From: Draconibacterium sp.
GTDB taxonomy: Bacteria > Bacteroidota > Bacteroidia > Bacteroidales > Prolixibacteraceae
Direction of reading: 5' to 3'
Length of the DNA: 10,475 bases
Assembly: GCA_030595485.1 (NCBI GenBank)
Contig: JAUVDE010000076.1
Span: 1-10,475, forward strand
Both the position numbers and the translations under genes were made by a program. Of this stretch, positions 1 through 6,127 are shown piece after piece. How positions within the stretch are numbered: position 1 is the stretch's first letter; each line of letters begins with the position of its first letter. The notes beneath the pieces were generated by a model. That model made no database searches. It saw nothing but the letters and a program-made list of their open reading frames with translations, and had not been told where the DNA came from.

Positions 1-10
1 ATTAAAATGT

Positions 11-84
11 GGGCCGTGGCAGATTCGAACTGCCGACCTCATGCCTGTCAAGCATGCGTTCTAAACCAACTGAACTAACGGCCC
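11..84 (-). tRNA. tRNA-Val, anticodon GAC
   Basis: Read on the minus strand the 74 nt fold as a complete cloverleaf. The 7-bp acceptor stem is GGGCCGT with ACGGCCC, and the D stem is GTTC with GAAC around AGTTGGTTTA. The anticodon stem is CATGC with GCATG around the loop TTGACAG, followed by variable loop AGGTC. The T stem is GGCAG with CTGCC around TTCGAAT. Anticodon positions 34-36 read GAC, which decodes GUC (valine). The 3' CCA is not encoded, as the next bases are ACA. Every stem is fully paired, so the gene looks functional. A fragment of another tRNA lies just upstream of its 5' end. Confidence 0.95.
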
Positions 85-103
85 TGTCAAATTATCCCTG
101 TCA
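82..103. repeat. 8-bp direct repeat CCCTGTCA at the tRNA-Val 5' boundary
   Basis: CCCTGTCA occurs at 82-89 and again at 96-103, separated by the six bases AATTAT. The first copy includes the last three bases of the tRNA-Val gene (82-84). The 7-mer CCTGTCA also occurs inside the tRNA at 44-50, in its anticodon arm. The repeat lies between the intact tRNA and the palindrome next to the tRNA fragment, so it may mark a slippage or deletion junction. It is short enough to be chance. Confidence 0.6.
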
Positions 104-119
104 TCCGTCAGCTGACGGA
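104..119. repeat. 16-bp perfect palindrome abutting a tRNA fragment
   Basis: TCCGTCAG followed by CTGACGGA is a perfect 16-bp inverted repeat with no spacer. It begins exactly where similarity of the neighbouring fragment (120-143) to a tRNA 5' end stops. With no loop it cannot form a good RNA hairpin. It could be a protein-binding site, or the scar of a rearrangement that removed the rest of the upstream tRNA. Its function is unknown. Confidence 0.6.
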
Positions 120-143
120 CTAAACCAACTGAGTTAATGTCCC
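120..143 (-). pseudogene. Remnant of a second tRNA (5' end only)
   Basis: On the minus strand these 24 nt have the layout of a tRNA 5' end: acceptor strand GGGACAT, linker TA, D-stem strand ACTC and D-loop AGTTGGTTTAG. They match the first 24 nt of the neighbouring tRNA-Val at 20 positions. After this point the match is lost. The expected GAGT that would close the D stem is replaced by a palindrome, and no anticodon arm, T arm or complementary acceptor strand (ATGTCCC) follows before tRNA-Val starts. The D-loop is intact and the differences fall in stems, which suggests a formerly independent tRNA species rather than a recent copy of tRNA-Val. Confidence 0.7.
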
Positions 144-151
144 ATTCTCAA

Positions 152-182
152 CAAAAATATAAAAAGAGGCCAATTTTCAAAA
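152..182 (-). promoter_or_regulatory. Promoter-like element for the tRNA unit
   Basis: On the minus strand TTTTG (178-182) and TATTTTTG (152-159) are separated by 18 bp. This fits the Bacteroidetes pattern of a TTTG-like -33 box and a TAnnTTTG -7 box. Transcription would begin a few bases before position 143, where the tRNA fragment starts. The upstream box lies inside the loop of the preceding terminator, so the terminator and promoter share sequence. The match is by eye only; A/T-rich DNA gives many chance matches. Confidence 0.5.
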
Positions 183-191
183 GGCCTCTTT
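163..191 (-). terminator. Rho-independent terminator of the purine-uptake unit
   Basis: The arms AAAGAGGCC (163-171) and GGCCTCTTT (183-191) form a perfect 9-bp stem with an 11-nt loop. On the minus strand the stem is followed by further T residues (TTATATTTTTG). It sits 24 bp beyond the stop codon of the NCS2 permease gene, the expected place for the end of that transcript. The symmetric A and T ends could allow some activity on the plus strand too. Confidence 0.85.
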
Positions 192-214
192 AGTATTTTT
201 GATGCTAGCATTGC

Positions 215-1516
215 TTACATGAAAATAAATTTCAGAACAAACAATATTGCTAATATATAACCGACAATAGAAATGTCTTTATGTCTACCAGAACATAGTT
301 TAAGAATAACAAAAGACAGTATACCAAAAACAATACCTTCAGCAATCGAAAATGTTAAAGGCATCATAATCATTGTAAAGAATGCTGGAATTGATTCGGT
401 AAAATCATCCAAGTCCAAATTCTTAATAGGAGTCATCATCATTACACCAACCAATACTAAAGCCGAGGCTGTTGCAGCCGCTGGAATCATTAAAAATAGC
501 GGTGATAAGAATAATGCACAAATAAATAAAACAGCTGTTGTTAATGCAGTTAAACCAGTGCGGCCACCTTCGGCAACACCCGATGCCGATTCGACATAAG
601 TTGTTACTGTTGATGTCCCTAATGCAGCACCTACAGTAGTACCAATTGAGTCAGCCATAAGAGCTTGCTTCACGTTCGGAATACGACCATCTTCATTGAG
701 CATATTGGCTTTGGTTGAAACACCAATTAAGGTTCCAACAGTATCAAACATATCCACAAAAAGGAATGTGAATAATACAGTAATCATTGCAAATATACCT
801 TCCGCAGAATTTATCCAATCCCATTCAAATTGCCATAAAATTGGTGAAAGTGAAGGGACAGAAAAATCGAAATGAGGTAATTGAGTAACTCCAACGGGTA
901 TACCAATAACAGTTGTTGCTACCATCCCAATTAATAAAGCACCTCTAACTTTCAAAGCTAAAAGAACACCTGTAATCATAATACCAGCTAATGCTAATAA
1001 TACACCAGCACTTTTCATATCGCCAAGGTGTACTAAAGTTGCTGGGTTGTCAATAATAACTCCTGCATTTTTCAGACCGATAAAAGCAATAAATAAACCA
1101 ATACCAACCGATATCGCATTTTTGATGTTTTTGGGTATCGCATTTATTATCACTTCCCGAATGTTAAATACAGTCATTAAAATGAATAAAATACCTTCTA
1201 AGAAAACGGCTGTTAAAGCAAACTGCCACGACATGCCCATTCCAAGACAAACACCAAACGCAAAGAAAGCATTCAATCCCATGCCCGGAGCTAATGCAAA
1301 AGGCAGGTTAGCCCATAGAGCCATTACTAATGTTCCAACAGCTGCAGAAATAGCAGTCGCGGTAAAAAGTGCCCCTTTGTCCATTCCGGTAGCACTTAAA
1401 ATATCCGGATTTACCGCCAAAATGTAAGCCATGGTCATAAACGTAGTTAAACCGGCTACTATTTCCGTTTTTACGGTAGTTTTGTTTTCTTTTAGTTTGA
1501 AAAACTTATTTAGCAT
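215..1516 (-). CDS. NCS2-family purine permease (AzgA/PbuG-like)
   Basis: This 433-residue polytopic inner-membrane protein should import guanine, hypoxanthine or adenine, probably with protons. Family signatures of the AzgA-like branch (COG2252) are visible. AGLTTFMTMAYIL lies at 21-33, in the first membrane segment. PGMGLNAFFAF lies at 77-87. FVDMFDTVGTL at 253-263 carries the acidic residues expected for substrate and proton handling. The stretch from GTSTVTTYVESASG to GGRTGL lies at 300-322, the second substrate-site motif. Length and hydrophobic pattern are normal for the family, and the N-terminus is complete. It lies 19 bp downstream of the outer-membrane channel gene with no terminator between, so the two are probably co-transcribed. 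The exact base specificity cannot be read from the sequence. Confidence 0.93.
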   Translation of the reverse strand: MLNKFFKLKENKTTVKTEIVAGLTTFMTMAYILAVNPDILSATGMDKGALFTATAISAAVGTLVMALWANLPFALAPGMGLNAFFAFGVCLGMGMSWQFALTAVFLEGILFILMTVFNIREVIINAIPKNIKNAISVGIGLFIAFIGLKNAGVIIDNPATLVHLGDMKSAGVLLALAGIMITGVLLALKVRGALLIGMVATTVIGIPVGVTQLPHFDFSVPSLSPILWQFEWDWINSAEGIFAMITVLFTFLFVDMFDTVGTLIGVSTKANMLNEDGRIPNVKQALMADSIGTTVGAALGTSTVTTYVESASGVAEGGRTGLTALTTAVLFICALFLSPLFLMIPAAATASALVLVGVMMMTPIKNLDLDDFTESIPAFFTMIMMPLTFSIAEGIVFGILSFVILKLCSGRHKDISIVGYILAILFVLKFIFM

Positions 1517-1535
1517 AACACTTAGGTTTTAGTTA

Positions 1536-2225
1536 TTAAAAAGCATACTTAACAGCAAGTGTAGGTTTAACTGCAAATTCGGCACCCACAAAATTGTTGC
1601 TTATTTCAACTTCGCCACCCGCTGACAAATGCGAATTGAAGTTGTACCACAACTGTGGCTCAGTTAAAAAACGGTAATCAGTCCCCCAGTATGGCATTTC
1701 TTCTTTCCAGAAATCCGCGAAACCGGTAAAAGATAATTTGTTATCAAGCATATTAATAGTCCAAACAGCTGTTATCTGAAAAGCTGCATCTTCTTTATCT
1801 TTAATGTATTTGTAGTTTGCTTGCAACGTTAAAATCTTAGAAAAATCTGCCGAAGCCCAGGTTCTTTCAATACCTGCTAACCAACAATTTTCAATAGGAA
1901 CCCAAGGAGCCTCTTCAGGTGCAAGTTTCATTACACCGCCATTATACTCAACACGAGGCATAAATTTTTGAGTTTCGTTCCATTTAAATGCACGGGCAAT
2001 TTCCCAGTAAGCCAACGAAATACCATTGTCAATACCAGTACCTTCGGCACCATAATCCATATCAATAAAGAAGAATGTTGAACCATACTTGTCGGGCTTA
2101 AACATTTCAACGGTTGATGTTAACATTTTACGACCTTCCCCGAAGTCGTAGTGAAGTTGCACATTTTGGGCATTAGCAGATAAAACCATTGCAAAAAATG
2201 CAATTGCAAGTAAAACTTTTCTCAT
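1536..2225 (-). CDS. DUF5020-family outer-membrane protein, Tsx-like channel
   Basis: The protein has 229 residues. Residues 1-20 (MRKVLLAIAFFAMVLSANAQ) are a signal peptide. The mature part alternates short amphipathic strands rich in Tyr, Trp and Phe (for example YGSTFFFIDMDY and SFTGFADFWKEE). It ends in a C-terminal phenylalanine (KYAF), the usual beta-barrel assembly signal. I recognise it as DUF5020, a Bacteroidetes family whose strand pattern resembles the nucleoside channel Tsx/OmpK. It is first in an apparent operon with a purine permease, so passage of nucleosides or nucleobases through the outer membrane is a reasonable inference. Transport has not been read directly from any motif. 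A promoter-like element lies about 95 bp upstream of the start. Confidence 0.82.
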   Translation of the reverse strand: MRKVLLAIAFFAMVLSANAQNVQLHYDFGEGRKMLTSTVEMFKPDKYGSTFFFIDMDYGAEGTGIDNGISLAYWEIARAFKWNETQKFMPRVEYNGGVMKLAPEEAPWVPIENCWLAGIERTWASADFSKILTLQANYKYIKDKEDAAFQITAVWTINMLDNKLSFTGFADFWKEEMPYWGTDYRFLTEPQLWYNFNSHLSAGGEVEISNNFVGAEFAVKPTLAVKYAF

Positions 2226-2319
2226 GTCTAAAATTGTTTGTTTTTAATGAAATGCATGAAGCACACCGTTCTACTTACATAATATGCGAAGCCTTTCCGA
2301 ATGGTTTGTTTCATGTTAG
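2226..2319 (-). other. Leader of the channel-permease unit; nothing identified
   Basis: Between the proposed promoter and the start codon lie about 90 nt of transcribed leader. I searched it for a purine riboswitch core and did not find one. The only structure noted is a possible long-range pairing of ATGAAA (near 2309-2314) with TTTCAT (near 2248-2253) enclosing about 55 nt, with no convincing internal helices. No small open reading frame is convincing. Confidence 0.3.
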
Positions 2320-2327
2320 CAAAATTA
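2320..2327 (-). promoter_or_regulatory. Promoter-like -7 element for the channel-permease unit
   Basis: TAATTTTG on the minus strand fits the Bacteroidetes -7 consensus TAnnTTTG exactly. A -33 box is poor: only TTTTA about 22 bp upstream was found, and no TTTG at the right spacing. Transcription from here would give a leader of roughly 90 nt before the ATG at 2225. Confidence 0.45.
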
Positions 2328-2430
2328 TAGAATCGAATTTATTGGCGGTAAAAGTAGTCATTCTTAACTAATCATAAAAGCCACAAGCTCACACAATAAC
2401 ATATACAAATTCAGTCTGTATAAAAAAGAA

Positions 2431-2451
2431 CCCCAGTCTGAACAACCGGGG
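2431..2451 (-). terminator. Rho-independent terminator downstream of the DUF2461 gene
   Basis: On the minus strand AACCGGGG and CCCCAGTC (2444-2451 and 2431-2438 on the plus strand) pair as an 8-bp stem, with two G-U pairs in the RNA, around a 5-nt loop. It is followed by TTCTTTTTTAT, a good U-tract. It lies about 110 bp after the DUF2461 stop codon. That intervening stretch (2452-2560) is A/T-rich, and I see no gene or clear second hairpin in it. The plus strand lacks a T-run, so it acts on minus-strand transcripts. Confidence 0.85.
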
Positions 2452-2560
2452 CATTCATTGAAATCGGGAAGATAAAAAATAAGGGTCTATATATAATTAT
2501 TCTGAAAACAGTTAATTGGTAACCCCCTTTTCATTATTTTTTTGAGTGAGAGCAAAAATC

Positions 2561-3211
2561 TTACACCAAAGCTTCGTATAAAAAAGCATTCACAGGCTGC
2601 AACACACTATAACTCGTAACTACTTGCTCAATATACTTATCGCTTTTTACAAGCGAATCTTTCATTTCTTTGGAAAATATAAACGATTTGTATCGTAACA
2701 AAGCAATGTGCTCATGGTCTTTGGGCCAACCTTTAGGGGCCGTTTTTAAGCGGTCGTTATACATCTCCGGAAAATTCTTTTTAAAAGCAGGTTCATTAAT
2801 AATATCCAGGTATTCTTCAGCTTGTTCTGCCATATAGTTTCGTATCAATTTTAAAGGTTCCGAAGGGGGCATGTATATTCCACCACCAATAAAACTCTTC
2901 CCCGGTTCAATATGAAAATAATAACCCGGGTTCATACTTTTACGCCCTCCCTTGCAAATAAAACTTCCAAAATTAGTTTTATAAGGCCGCTTGTCTTTCG
3001 CAAACCGAACATCGCGAAATATGCGGAACACACATTCTTTAGCACTTAATCCCCGCACCTGCGAATCAAACTTCCCTATTTCATTTATAAGCACTTCGGT
3101 AAGAAAAGTAACTTTATCACGACTTTCTTCATATCGTTTTTTATTATCATTAAACCACTCGCGACTGTTGTTTTCCGAGAGTTCATTTAAAAATTGCAGA
3201 ACCTTATCCAT
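2561..3211 (-). CDS. DUF2461 (TIGR02453) family protein
   Basis: This 216-residue soluble protein has no signal peptide. It carries the hallmarks of the DUF2461/TIGR02453 family. N-terminal NNSREWFNDNKKRY lies at 14-27. The long motif at 61-81 includes FRIFRDVRFAKDK and PYKTNFG. A glycine-rich part at 95-114 contains GYYFH and GGGIYMP. These conserved Arg, Asp, Lys and His residues suggest an enzyme or nucleic-acid or ligand-binding role, but no biochemical function is established that I can rely on. The length is typical and the gene intact. The start is the ATG at 3211; it is divergent from ispD with 57 bp between start codons, and its transcript appears to end at the hairpin at 2431-2451. 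Confidence 0.9.
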   Translation of the reverse strand: MDKVLQFLNELSENNSREWFNDNKKRYEESRDKVTFLTEVLINEIGKFDSQVRGLSAKECVFRIFRDVRFAKDKRPYKTNFGSFICKGGRKSMNPGYYFHIEPGKSFIGGGIYMPPSEPLKLIRNYMAEQAEEYLDIINEPAFKKNFPEMYNDRLKTAPKGWPKDHEHIALLRYKSFIFSKEMKDSLVKSDKYIEQVVTSYSVLQPVNAFLYEALV

Positions 3212-3268
3212 TGTCGAATTATTTTGAGTTATTTTTACAAATCGAAATTTATTACTTAAACAACGCGA
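3212..3268. promoter_or_regulatory. Shared divergent promoter region, DUF2461 gene and ispD
   Basis: These 57 A/T-rich bp must hold at least part of the start signals for both genes. I found no perfect TAnnTTTG box on either strand. The nearest on the minus strand is TAAATTTC and on the plus strand TATTTTTA, neither with a convincing -33 partner. The -33 regions would in any case fall inside the opposite gene. Confidence 0.35.
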
Positions 3269-3940
3269 ATGGCTAAAAAGTTTGCTCTAATTGTTGCCGG
3301 TGGAAGTGGCAATCGTATGAACAGTTCGGTTTCAAAACAATTTCTTGAAATTGAAGGGAAACCTGTATTAATGTACACATTTGAAGCCTTTGCCCGATAT
3401 GATTCTGAAATTGAATTTGTTTTGGTTTTACCCGAAGACCAAGCTGGCTTTTGGGAAGCCTTATGCGAGAAACACCATTTTACATACAAATACAAATTAG
3501 CTTTTGGGGGCAAAAACCGTTTTCAATCCGTACAAAACGGACTCAATTTAATGGATGAAGAGGGTATTGTATTTATTCACGATGGTGTTCGCCCACTGGT
3601 TTCGATGCAAACGATACAAAACTGTTACGACACAACAATTATGCAAGGCAATGCGCTACCGGTAGTTCCTCCTTCAGAATCGATTCGCTATTCTTTTGGC
3701 AACGAAAACAAAGCAGTTGACCGTGCACGGTTCTTTTTGGTGCAAACCCCACAAACCTTTAAGTTGAATGAGATAAAAGCGGCTTACCAGTCAGCACCCC
3801 ACCAAAATTTTACCGACGATGCATCGGTATTGGAATACAGCGGACAAAACATTCACTTAGTGGAAGGAAACCGCGAAAACATTAAAATTACCTGGCCTCA
3901 AGACTTAATTGTTGCCCAAGCATTTCTTTTCCCACAATAA
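3269..3940 (+). CDS. ispD: 2-C-methyl-D-erythritol 4-phosphate cytidylyltransferase
   Basis: IspD joins CTP and methylerythritol 4-phosphate to give CDP-ME, the third step of the non-mevalonate isoprenoid pathway in the cytoplasm. The 223 residues cover the full family length (E. coli 236). Visible motifs are the nucleotide-binding loop GGSGNRM (11-17) with KQF (23-25), and GG-x2-R-x-QSV (80-88). HDGVRP follows at 104-109, then DR (151-152) with TPQTF (160-164), TDDAS (182-186) and the late lysine in NIKIT (K206). R16, K23, R152 and K206 correspond to the catalytic basic residues of the E. coli enzyme. The usual Asp in the PxxDS(I/L)R segment is Glu here (SESIR, E137), a conservative change. 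No ispF fusion or neighbour is present. A ribitol-phosphate cytidylyltransferase (same fold) is a less likely alternative. Confidence 0.93.
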   Translation: MAKKFALIVAGGSGNRMNSSVSKQFLEIEGKPVLMYTFEAFARYDSEIEFVLVLPEDQAGFWEALCEKHHFTYKYKLAFGGKNRFQSVQNGLNLMDEEGIVFIHDGVRPLVSMQTIQNCYDTTIMQGNALPVVPPSESIRYSFGNENKAVDRARFFLVQTPQTFKLNEIKAAYQSAPHQNFTDDASVLEYSGQNIHLVEGNRENIKITWPQDLIVAQAFLFPQ

Positions 3941-3954
3941 AAAAAGTGCGTTTT

Positions 3955-3981
3955 ATTGGTAAATATTCTCCATTTACCGAT
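3955..3981. other. A/T-rich hairpin after ispD, possible weak terminator
   Basis: ATTGGTAAAT and ATTTACCGAT form a 10-bp stem (one G-U pair) around a 7-nt loop, 14 bp beyond the ispD stop. There is no T-run directly after it on the plus strand, so it is not a textbook intrinsic terminator. It could instead stabilise the ispD mRNA 3' end. Confidence 0.4.
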
Positions 3982-4046
3982 TCATTAATTGGAAACTTTA
4001 AAAGTTCTCATAGTTTCGTATTGTTGTTTAGCATAGACAATAAGCA

Positions 4047-4089
4047 CGTTTCAACAGTAAACGAAATTTATTGTTAAGAACGTTTTACT
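4047..4089. promoter_or_regulatory. Candidate TetR operator half-sites
   Basis: CGTTT (4047-4051) and AAACG (4059-4063) form a 17-bp dyad. AGTAAACG (4056-4063) also has an inverted near-copy CGTTTTACT at 4081-4089, with one extra T. These repeated half-sites lie 60-100 bp ahead of the regulator start and about 50-90 bp upstream of the proposed -7 box. TetR-family repressors bind such dyads and commonly control their own operon. The location upstream of the core promoter is less typical for simple repression, so this is tentative. Confidence 0.35.
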
Positions 4090-4135
4090 AAATAAACTTT
4101 TAATACGAATATAGTTTCCAGCGTATTTTTTTGTC

Positions 4136-4143
4136 TACTTTTG
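4136..4143 (+). promoter_or_regulatory. Promoter-like -7 element of the efflux operon
   Basis: TACTTTTG fits the Bacteroidetes -7 consensus TAnnTTTG exactly. The -33 partner is imperfect: TTTC at 4115-4118, 17 bp upstream. Only six bases separate this box from the tetR ATG, so a transcript starting at the usual distance would have almost no 5' leader. Confidence 0.5.
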
Positions 4144-4149
4144 TAAACC

Positions 4150-4776
4150 ATGGAAGAGAAAAAACTTCATATTATTAAGAATGTCGGTAAAATGTATTTA
4201 CGATTTGGAATTCGTAGTGTAACAATGGATGATGTTGCAAGCGAATTTGGAATCTCGAAAAAAACGCTCTACCAATATTTTAACGACAAAGCGGACCTGA
4301 TTTCGCAGGTGCTCGATTATTACCTCGAAAATCCGTTGTTTGATTTAAACGATCGGAAATATGGAAATCCCATTGACCGGTTTTTTGCATTGCGCTCGCA
4401 TATTATTAGCATTCTGAAATACTTCAATAACAATATTGAATTCGATTTAAAAAAACACTACCCACAACTTTATAAAAAGGTACACAAAGCTAAACGTGAA
4501 AGAATTTTCACAAGTACTGTAACAAACATTCAGGAAGGTATTGAAGAAGGTTTGTATCGAACTGACCTGGATGCTGAACTAATTGCAAAATTGCAAGTTG
4601 GCAGAATGCTTTATACCCTAAATACAGAATATGAAATTTTTACCGATAGCGAAATGGTATCTATTGATTTATTTGATAAAGTTACAGAGTACCACATATA
4701 CGCGATTTGTACAGAAAAAGGAATAGAATATTATAAAGAACAATTAAATAAAGTTCAGAATGAAGATAAAAATTAA
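4150..4776 (+). CDS. TetR/AcrR-family transcriptional regulator
   Basis: This 208-residue protein is the likely local repressor of the efflux operon. The N-terminal domain has the TetR pattern: helix 1 around IIKNVGKMYLRFGIRSVTMDD, then the helix-turn-helix at about 25-45 (VASEFGISKKTLYQYF) and the K-x-DL segment (47-50). The rest is an all-helical ligand-binding and dimer domain, too variable to predict its inducer. The ATG at 4150 is needed to keep helix 1, since the next Met (residue 15) would cut it. The gene is first in the operon and its last 17 nt overlap the TolC-family gene in another frame, so translation is probably coupled. Neighbourhood suggests it senses a pump substrate and controls its own operon. 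Confidence 0.92.
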   Translation: MEEKKLHIIKNVGKMYLRFGIRSVTMDDVASEFGISKKTLYQYFNDKADLISQVLDYYLENPLFDLNDRKYGNPIDRFFALRSHIISILKYFNNNIEFDLKKHYPQLYKKVHKAKRERIFTSTVTNIQEGIEEGLYRTDLDAELIAKLQVGRMLYTLNTEYEIFTDSEMVSIDLFDKVTEYHIYAICTEKGIEYYKEQLNKVQNEDKN

Positions 4777-6100
4777 ACACTATTTGTTGCTTTTGGCAAT
4801 TGGCATTAGCACACTGGGCTTGCAAGCGCAGGATGAGCCAATGTCGTTTACAATTTACGAAGCCACGCAATATGCAATGGAAAATTCGTATGTTTTAGAA
4901 AATACAAGCAAGGATATTACCATTGCACAAAAACGGGTTTGGGAAACCATTTCAACTGGTTTACCACAGGTTTCGGGAACGGCAAATTACAATGCTTTCT
5001 TAAACTTACCGGTTTCTCTAATTCCTGCAGAATTTGTTGGAGGAGAACCAGGAACTTATATTCCTGTAAAATTTGGGCAGGACTACAGTTCTGATTTTGG
5101 ACTTAGTGTTTCGCAACAAATATTCGATGGCTCGTGGATTGTTGGTGTAAGCTCGGCAGAACTCTACGTAAATCTTTCGAAACAAGCACACGAAAAAACT
5201 GAAGTTGATATTCGTGATGCAGTTTCGCGAGCATACTACATGGTACTAATTAGCCTGAGTTACCAAACGGTAATGGAAGAAAACTTAGCCAATACAACAA
5301 AATTATACGAAGAAACTAAAGTATATTACCAGAACGGTTTTCGCGAAGAGCAGGATGTTGACCAACTTAAAATTCTTTTGAAAACTGCTGAAAATGAAGT
5401 TCTGCGTGCTGAGCGGGAATTATCAATTGCAAAAACAGTTTTAAAGTATGCTATGGGTTACGACCTCGATATGGAAATTACTTTAAACGATGAGTTGCAA
5501 ATTTTCATATTGCCACTAATTCAAAAAGAGAATACTTTAAATTTCGATTTTTACAATCACATTGATTACCGTTTGGCAATGTCGAATTTCGAAGTTTCAG
5601 ATAAATTATTCAAACTTGAAAAATCAAGCTATTTGCCTAAAATTAATGCTTTTTACAGTTACTCTAAAACAGCTTACAGCAATAGTGCCAATTTATTCAA
5701 AGAAGATTGGTACCCGTCGTCGTTAGTCGGTTTTCAGGCAAGCATTCCAATATTCAACTCCGGGCAAAAACGCTCGAAAGTGCAGCAAGCCGAACTTGAA
5801 CGTGAAAAAGCAGAAACACAACGCCAACTAACCGAGGTTACTCTTCAGAAAGATTATTTAACTGCTTCGGCAGAAATGACAACGGCTATTGAACGTTTCC
5901 AAAACGACCAGGAAAGTAGAGATTTAGCACGAAGTATTTTAGATAAAACTCAAATAAAGTTTAACGAAGGAATGATTAGTAGTGCCGAGCTTTCGCAACA
6001 GGAAACACAATACATTAACTCATTTCAAGCTTTGGTTGCCTCAACCATGGCCTTGTTAGAAGCCGACTTAAAACTAAAAAAAGCTGTTGGAGCTTTATAA
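4760..6100 (+). CDS. TolC-family outer-membrane efflux protein
   Basis: This 446-residue outer-membrane factor forms the exit duct of the tripartite pump. Residues 1 to about 23 (MKIKIKHYLLLLAIG onward, ending LQAQ) are a signal peptide. The mature part shows the two tandem OEP repeats of TolC. Each has long helical stretches broken by a beta-strand segment; the first half contains VSQQIFDGSW and the second VGFQASIPIFNSGQKR. Helical segments such as ENLANTTKLYEETKVYYQNG and the final NEGMISSAELSQQETQY part are typical. The length is normal and there is no lipobox, so it is not a lipoprotein like OprM. Its start overlaps the regulator gene by 17 nt and no Shine-Dalgarno sequence is present. 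Confidence 0.93.
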   Translation: MKIKIKHYLLLLAIGISTLGLQAQDEPMSFTIYEATQYAMENSYVLENTSKDITIAQKRVWETISTGLPQVSGTANYNAFLNLPVSLIPAEFVGGEPGTYIPVKFGQDYSSDFGLSVSQQIFDGSWIVGVSSAELYVNLSKQAHEKTEVDIRDAVSRAYYMVLISLSYQTVMEENLANTTKLYEETKVYYQNGFREEQDVDQLKILLKTAENEVLRAERELSIAKTVLKYAMGYDLDMEITLNDELQIFILPLIQKENTLNFDFYNHIDYRLAMSNFEVSDKLFKLEKSSYLPKINAFYSYSKTAYSNSANLFKEDWYPSSLVGFQASIPIFNSGQKRSKVQQAELEREKAETQRQLTEVTLQKDYLTASAEMTTAIERFQNDQESRDLARSILDKTQIKFNEGMISSAELSQQETQYINSFQALVASTMALLEADLKLKKAVGAL

Positions 6101-6127
6101 AAACGAAAACAAAAAACATACTATAAA

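Noticed and set aside
1..143. An integrated mobile element at the tRNA
   Set aside because: No integrase, transposase or duplicated tRNA 3' end is present in the window, and the fragment is from the 5' end.
273..1427. Plus-strand open frames (273-599 and 1047-1427) inside the permease gene
   Set aside because: They lie antisense to a clear NCS2 permease and their translations have no recognisable domain; they are shadows of the real frame.
2226..2319. Purine riboswitch ahead of the purine-uptake unit
   Set aside because: The conserved three-way-junction core and loop sequences of the known purine aptamer were not found.
2189..2371. A 60-codon plus-strand frame starting in the signal-peptide region of the outer-membrane protein
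   Set aside because: It overlaps the start of a real gene antisense and covers its promoter region. It has no start signals and an unconvincing composition.
3269..3940. ispD as a ribitol-phosphate cytidylyltransferase (TarI) or an IspDF fusion
   Set aside because: There are no teichoic-acid or capsule neighbours, the catalytic motifs fit IspD, and the gene ends at the normal IspD length without an IspF domain.
3994..4006. The short palindrome AACTTT-A-AAAGTT after ispD as an operator
   Set aside because: It is a 13-bp A/T-rich dyad far from the promoter-like box and is expected by chance in such sequence.
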